Source: JAXIPB01 sp045403155
GTDB taxonomy: Bacteria > Actinomycetota > Actinomycetes > Mycobacteriales > Micromonosporaceae
Direction of reading: 5' to 3'
Length of the DNA stretch: 8,074 nucleotides
Assembly: GCA_045403155.1 (NCBI GenBank)
Contig: JAXIPB010000130.1
Span: 1-8,074 of the forward strand
The notes beneath the pieces were generated by a model. The model ran no database searches. It saw only the letters and a program-made list of their open reading frames with translations, and had not been told where the DNA came from. A program made the translations under genes and the position numbers. Below are positions 6,748 through 8,074 of this stretch, in pieces; the first letter of the stretch is position 1, and the number at the start of each line of letters is the position of its first letter.

Positions 6748-7022
6748 GTTGATGAAGATCTGTCCCTTGTAGACAATTGGCGCGTCTCTGAGCCCGAGGA
6801 ACTGTCGCGTGAGCAGTTGCTCGCGCTGGTGATGGTGCAGGCTCAGACGTTCGCCCGGCTTGAGGTCGAGGTGGCGGAGTTGCGGCGGCGCCCGGGACTG
6901 AACTCCGGGGAACTCGTCGATGCCGCCGTCGACGGATGACCAGCCAGGGCGACAGCTGCCGCCAGAGAAGCCGGTCCGGCCGGCGAAGCGGGGGCGGGGC
7001 AACCGATGCGCGGGGCTCGGGT
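6748..7022 (+). pseudogene. IS66-family transposase, frameshifted 5' fragment
   Basis: This is the N-terminal remnant of an IS66-type transposase. Frame 1 reads PEELSREQLLALVMVQAQTF then ARLEVEVAELRRR, the leading coiled-coil helix of these proteins. At 6907-6910 a run of four G appears to have gained one base: frame 1 ends soon after in a TGA, while frame 2 continues with GNSSMPPSTDDQPGRQLPPE and KPVRPAKRGRGNRCAGLG, the typical N-S-S-M-P-P-S segment and basic linker. Frame 2 stops at about 7022, and everything after is missing: the zinc-finger region, the DDE catalytic domain and the IS66 accessory genes. No clear start codon is left, and the 5' limit, somewhere after the stop at 6745, is uncertain. 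The break point lies about 9 bases from the stop of the GNAT gene, so this element's insertion or deletion shaped that boundary. Confidence 0.82.
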
Positions 7023-7030
7023 AGGCGGAG

Positions 7031-7948
7031 TTACGAGGCGTCGAGTTCGAAGTATGTCGTGCGGTGGTCTTGGCGGAATCCGACAGAACGGAATAACTCA
7101 ACGGCCGCGACGTTGTCCACGTCTATGCTGACCTCAGCCTGCTGTGCCCGCTCGGAGAAGCCGTTTAGCCGCGCCATGGACCAGGTGACCAGCGCTCGCC
7201 CGAGACCCCGCCGTCGCCAAGCAGGGACGACGCCGATCTGGATGGGGCCCGATTCGCCAGTGGTGACAAACCCGACCGGCGCGCCGTCGGTGGTGCGCGC
7301 TACCAGCGAGCACGATCCGACGAAGTAGCTGTCTATGGTCTCCTTCAGCCACTCCTCGCGCGACTGGCCCGGCTCCTCGTAGAGAGCGAACAGGTTTCCC
7401 GGCAGGTCCGCGAACGTCTTTGCGTATAGGTGGTATCCGTCCTCGGCGTCCCAGTCGGTGACCGCGATGCCAGGTGGAAGCGGCGTAGGCTCGACTGGCG
7501 GATCCAGCGGCATCGAAACGTCCTCGACGGCGGCGCACGCTCGCAGCCCACGGCTTTCGAAGAGCTGCTGCTTGGGGGCAGTCAAGGATCTGGTCTTCAC
7601 AACGGTCGGCGAGGCCCCGGCCTGCGCCAGCGCCCAGTCCAGAATGGCTGCGCCCAGCCCACGCCCCCGGTACACCGGGTCCACGTGACCTTCGATCGAC
7701 ACTCGCAGACCAAGTTTGTTGACGAGTACCGCCGCCACCAGCAGCCCGGATGCGAAGCCTCCCATGCCGACGAAGAACGAATTCCTGCCAAGCCGGAATC
7801 CCGCAAAGCTATCGGCGTACCTCGCGCCGTCGGCGACGTCGCTGCGCCCGGTCAACGCGCAAACCGCGTCGCGGTGGGGCCCGTCGAGGCGTTGCCACTG
7901 GATGCCCTCCACCGCGCGTGGCCGCCGCCATCTATGCCACAACGCCAT
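7031..7948 (-). CDS. GNAT-family N-acetyltransferase with two tandem GNAT domains
   Basis: This enzyme is predicted to move an acetyl group from acetyl-CoA to an amine; the substrate is unknown. From the ATG at 7948 it has 305 residues and two GNAT folds. The first carries the acetyl-CoA motif VDPVYRGRGLGAAILDWA at about 89-106. The second carries VVPAWRRRGLGRALVTW at about 240-256, followed by VDNVAAVELFRSVGF (about 277-291), the usual last helix and strand. Both R/QxxGxG/A loops look intact, so both sites could bind CoA, although in many tandem GNATs only one is active. The arrangement recalls mycothiol synthase (MshD), but that is not enough to claim it. The frame continues upstream to a TTG at 7984. 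I preferred the ATG, though neither has a clear Shine-Dalgarno. The TAA stop (7031-7033) abuts the IS66 relic, yet the C-terminal domain appears complete. Confidence 0.88.
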   Translation of the reverse strand: MALWHRWRRPRAVEGIQWQRLDGPHRDAVCALTGRSDVADGARYADSFAGFRLGRNSFFVGMGGFASGLLVAAVLVNKLGLRVSIEGHVDPVYRGRGLGAAILDWALAQAGASPTVVKTRSLTAPKQQLFESRGLRACAAVEDVSMPLDPPVEPTPLPPGIAVTDWDAEDGYHLYAKTFADLPGNLFALYEEPGQSREEWLKETIDSYFVGSCSLVARTTDGAPVGFVTTGESGPIQIGVVPAWRRRGLGRALVTWSMARLNGFSERAQQAEVSIDVDNVAAVELFRSVGFRQDHRTTYFELDAS

Positions 7949-8074
7949 GAATCCAATTGTCGTACCCGCCAGCAACGTCGACAACTAGCTAACGCGGATT
8001 CTCGCGCAGCCGATCTAACCCCGGTCTGAGCCGTCTATCGATTGCGGTCAGTTGTATTCGAAGCGGAGTTGGCG

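Noticed and set aside
6660..6776. Upstream extension of the 150-residue gene to 6776.
   Set aside because: The added 40 residues are Arg/Ser-rich, run antisense into the IS66 relic and have no ribosome site; the ATG at 6656 fits the domain start better.
8048..8074. Possible C-terminal end of a minus-strand gene (RQLRFEYN then TGA) at the right edge.
   Set aside because: Only eight codons are visible and they cannot be assigned; other frames are also open there.

Overview
The window is GC-rich and looks like an actinomycete (Actinomycetota). The signs are a strong G/C bias at codon third positions, a large LAL-type LuxR regulator, a TetR protein of the PF02909 type, IS110 and IS66 relics of the actinobacterial kind, and an M15-type lysin like those of actinophages. 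Genus cannot be fixed from the sequence. This is an accessory region: a few intact single genes separated by decayed insertion sequences, a small phage-like unit and stretches with no convincing gene.

Layout. At 2-574 (+) is a TetR-family repressor whose N-terminus lies outside the window. At about 611-1338 (+) is the C-terminal half of an IS110-family transposase, broken by one frameshift and three in-frame stops. At 1463-4093 (-) is a complete LAL/MalT-like ATPase regulator with a C-terminal LuxR helix-turn-helix, convergent with the IS110 relic. A gene-poor gap (4127-4479) holds a perfect 12-bp palindrome. Then comes a tight two-gene unit on the minus strand: a 46-residue, very acidic protein with no Lys or Arg (5338-5478), followed 3 bases later by a zinc D,D-peptidase-type phage lysin (4480-5334). 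Each has its own Shine-Dalgarno sequence. A second gap (5524-6203) holds another perfect 12-bp palindrome and a GC-rich hairpin. After it come an unrecognised 150-residue protein (6204-6656, -), the frameshifted 5' end of an IS66-family transposase (about 6748-7022, +) and a tandem-GNAT acetyltransferase (7031-7948, -).

The genes do not form one pathway. The only clear functional unit is the small acidic ORF plus lysin, which I read as a prophage remnant or a captured lysis gene. The two regulators are not next to obvious targets in this window. I see no tRNA, rRNA, CRISPR array or complete mobile element. I did not find a convincing new system. The most unusual items are the acidic ORF/lysin pair, the unrecognised 150-residue protein and the two gene-poor gaps with perfect palindromes.
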